Below, piece by piece: positions 5,659-6,405 of a stretch of DNA of 6,405 bases. The stretch is from CAYMEV01 sp964431655 [NCBI: uncultured bacterium] (GTDB lineage: Bacteria; CAYMEV01). The notes under the pieces are model-generated. The model was given only the letters and a program-made list of their open reading frames with translations, was not told the DNA's origin and made no database searches. The first letter of the stretch is position 1, and every line of letters starts with the position of its first letter. Location: contig CAYSKJ010000177.1 of assembly GCA_964431655.1 (NCBI GenBank), forward strand, positions 1 to 6,405. Direction: 5' to 3'. The translations under genes and the position numbers were made by a program.

Positions 5659-6105
5659 ATGTCTGATATACTAATGGAGCCCATAGGAACCATACATACC
5701 CCTTATATAGATACAGCTCCCCGTCAGCCGAAACCCGGGGATACTGGCCTGTTCTTTATCGAGCTTTTTGAAGAATACATCGAGGGATTGATGGACCTTA
5801 AAAGCTTCCGGTATCTTTATATTCTTTTTTATCTGGACCGCCGTTCCGGTTCTGTATCCATGACAGCCAGGCCTCCTTTTGCAGGGGGACGCACTGTCGG
5901 GGTTTTTGCCAGCAGATCTCCTTCTCGTCCCAACCATATAGGGCTCAGTATTGTGAAATTGAAAGATATAAAAGGAAATAAAGTTTTCATATCACCGATA
6001 GATGCTCTGGACAATACTCCATTGCTGGATATAAAGCCCTATATAAGGAACCTGGATATAAAAGAGGATTCAAACAGCGGATGGGCTGATGAGCTGCAGA
6101 CTTAA
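5659..6105 (+). CDS. trmO: TrmO-like tRNA (N6-threonylcarbamoyladenosine 37) N6-methyltransferase
   Basis: TrmO (formerly YaeB/TsaA/VirR, UPF0066) uses S-adenosylmethionine to methylate t6A at position 37 of certain tRNAs, which tunes decoding of threonine codons. Counting from ATG 5659 (148 residues), the protein shows EPIGTIHTPY at the start. RPPFAGGRTVGVFASRSPSRPNHIG runs from about 71 to 95 and SPIDALDNTPLLDIKPYI from about 112 to 129. These are the core family motifs of its beta-barrel cofactor-binding fold. It lacks the extra C-terminal domain of the 235-residue E. coli enzyme, as many short bacterial and archaeal members do. The start is ATG 5659, preceded by GGAAG (5645-5649) with 9 bases between; a TTG immediately before it at 5656 adds one residue only if used. 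The gene follows the aminotransferase by 30 bases and is probably translated from the same message. The family is certain; activity on tRNA is inferred from the family. Confidence 0.9.
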   Translation: MSDILMEPIGTIHTPYIDTAPRQPKPGDTGLFFIELFEEYIEGLMDLKSFRYLYILFYLDRRSGSVSMTARPPFAGGRTVGVFASRSPSRPNHIGLSIVKLKDIKGNKVFISPIDALDNTPLLDIKPYIRNLDIKEDSNSGWADELQT

Positions 6106-6176
6106 GGCAGATTTTATACTTGAAATTTAGCTGTTTTATTATAGAAGTATAGATAATTCTAACAGGGAGGTGTGAT

Positions 6177-6401
6177 ATGGGTAAGAACAGAGAGAAATGG
6201 ACATCCAGGGCGGGTTTTATCCTTGCTGCAGCAGGCTCAGCCGTAGGCCTGGGCAATATCTGGAGATTCCCATATATATGCGGTGCTAGCGGGGGGGCGT
6301 TTTTCCTTATTCTTTACCTGTTCTGCATGTTTATTATCGGCTACCCCATGATGGTCACAGAGAAAAACAAAAGCACGAAAACTAAAAAAAAAACCAAATG
6401 A
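6177..6401 (+). CDS. Sodium:neurotransmitter symporter (SNF) family transporter, N-terminal part at window edge
   Basis: SNF (LeuT-fold) proteins couple inward Na+ flow to uptake of amino acids or related solutes across the inner membrane. The 74 residues readable here match the family's N-terminus closely. A basic start (MGKNREKWTSRAGF) precedes TM1, which has the signature LAAAGSAVGLGNIWRFPY (16-33) whose unwound centre binds Na+ and substrate. The loop CGASGG and TM2 at about 39-61 (AFFLILYLFCMFIIGYPMMV) follow. The ATG is preceded by a very strong GGGAGGTG ribosome binding site (6165-6172), 4 bases away. A complete member has about 450-500 residues and 11-12 helices, so only the first two are present. 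The reading ends at TGA 6399-6401, but the codons from 6363 onward look corrupted and the true gene very probably continues past the window (see findings). A real pseudogene is the less likely alternative. Confidence 0.9.
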   Translation: MGKNREKWTSRAGFILAAAGSAVGLGNIWRFPYICGASGGAFFLILYLFCMFIIGYPMMVTEKNKSTKTKKKTK

Positions 6402-6405
6402 GCAA

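Noticed and set aside
6291-6297. Run of seven G in the SNF gene as a frameshift site
   Set aside because: The translation stays in the family frame on both sides (FPYICGASGG, then FFLILYL), so no base is gained or lost here.

Overview
The window looks like ordinary chromosomal DNA from a bacterium of low to moderate GC (roughly 40% by eye). Nearly every gene has a strong purine-rich Shine-Dalgarno sequence (GAGGAGG, AAAGGAG, GGGAGGTG). There are perfect TATAAT and TTGACA hexamers between genes, and an MscL channel. AGG/AGA are frequent arginine codons and ATA a frequent isoleucine codon. The peroxiredoxin is of the Prx6 type common in archaea and anaerobic bacteria. I cannot name a phylum from this. 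There are seven protein genes, no RNA genes, no insertion sequence, no CRISPR array and no phage gene. No gene-free stretch exceeds about 190 bases.

Layout. A small two-helix membrane protein of unknown function (83-550, +) converges on mscL (733-1167, -). The 180 bp between them hold two dyads that may terminate transcription. mscL is divergent from a MscS-type channel (1314-2378, +) across a 146 bp promoter region. Tightly behind the MscS gene lies a CNNM/CBS-domain membrane protein (2409-3470, +; GTG at 2394 is the alternative start). Then come a peroxiredoxin with its own leader hairpin (3629-4279, +), a fold-type-I PLP aminotransferase (4468-5628, +) and a TrmO-like tRNA methyltransferase (5659-6105, +) only 30 bp behind it. 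The last gene is the start of a sodium:neurotransmitter-symporter (SNF) family transporter (6177 to the right edge, +).

Functional reading. The left half is about the cell envelope and ion balance: two mechanosensitive valves, a probable divalent-cation transport protein and an unknown membrane protein. The right half holds redox defence, amino-acid metabolism, tRNA modification and probably amino-acid uptake. An aminotransferase close to a probable amino-acid symporter is suggestive, but nothing shows shared control.

I found no convincing undescribed system. The most useful observation concerns the right edge. The SNF gene appears to stop at a TGA (6399-6401), but its last 13 codons before that stop line up in register with the expected family motif through single-base changes, mostly to A. 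This looks like poor base calls at a contig end rather than a real truncation.
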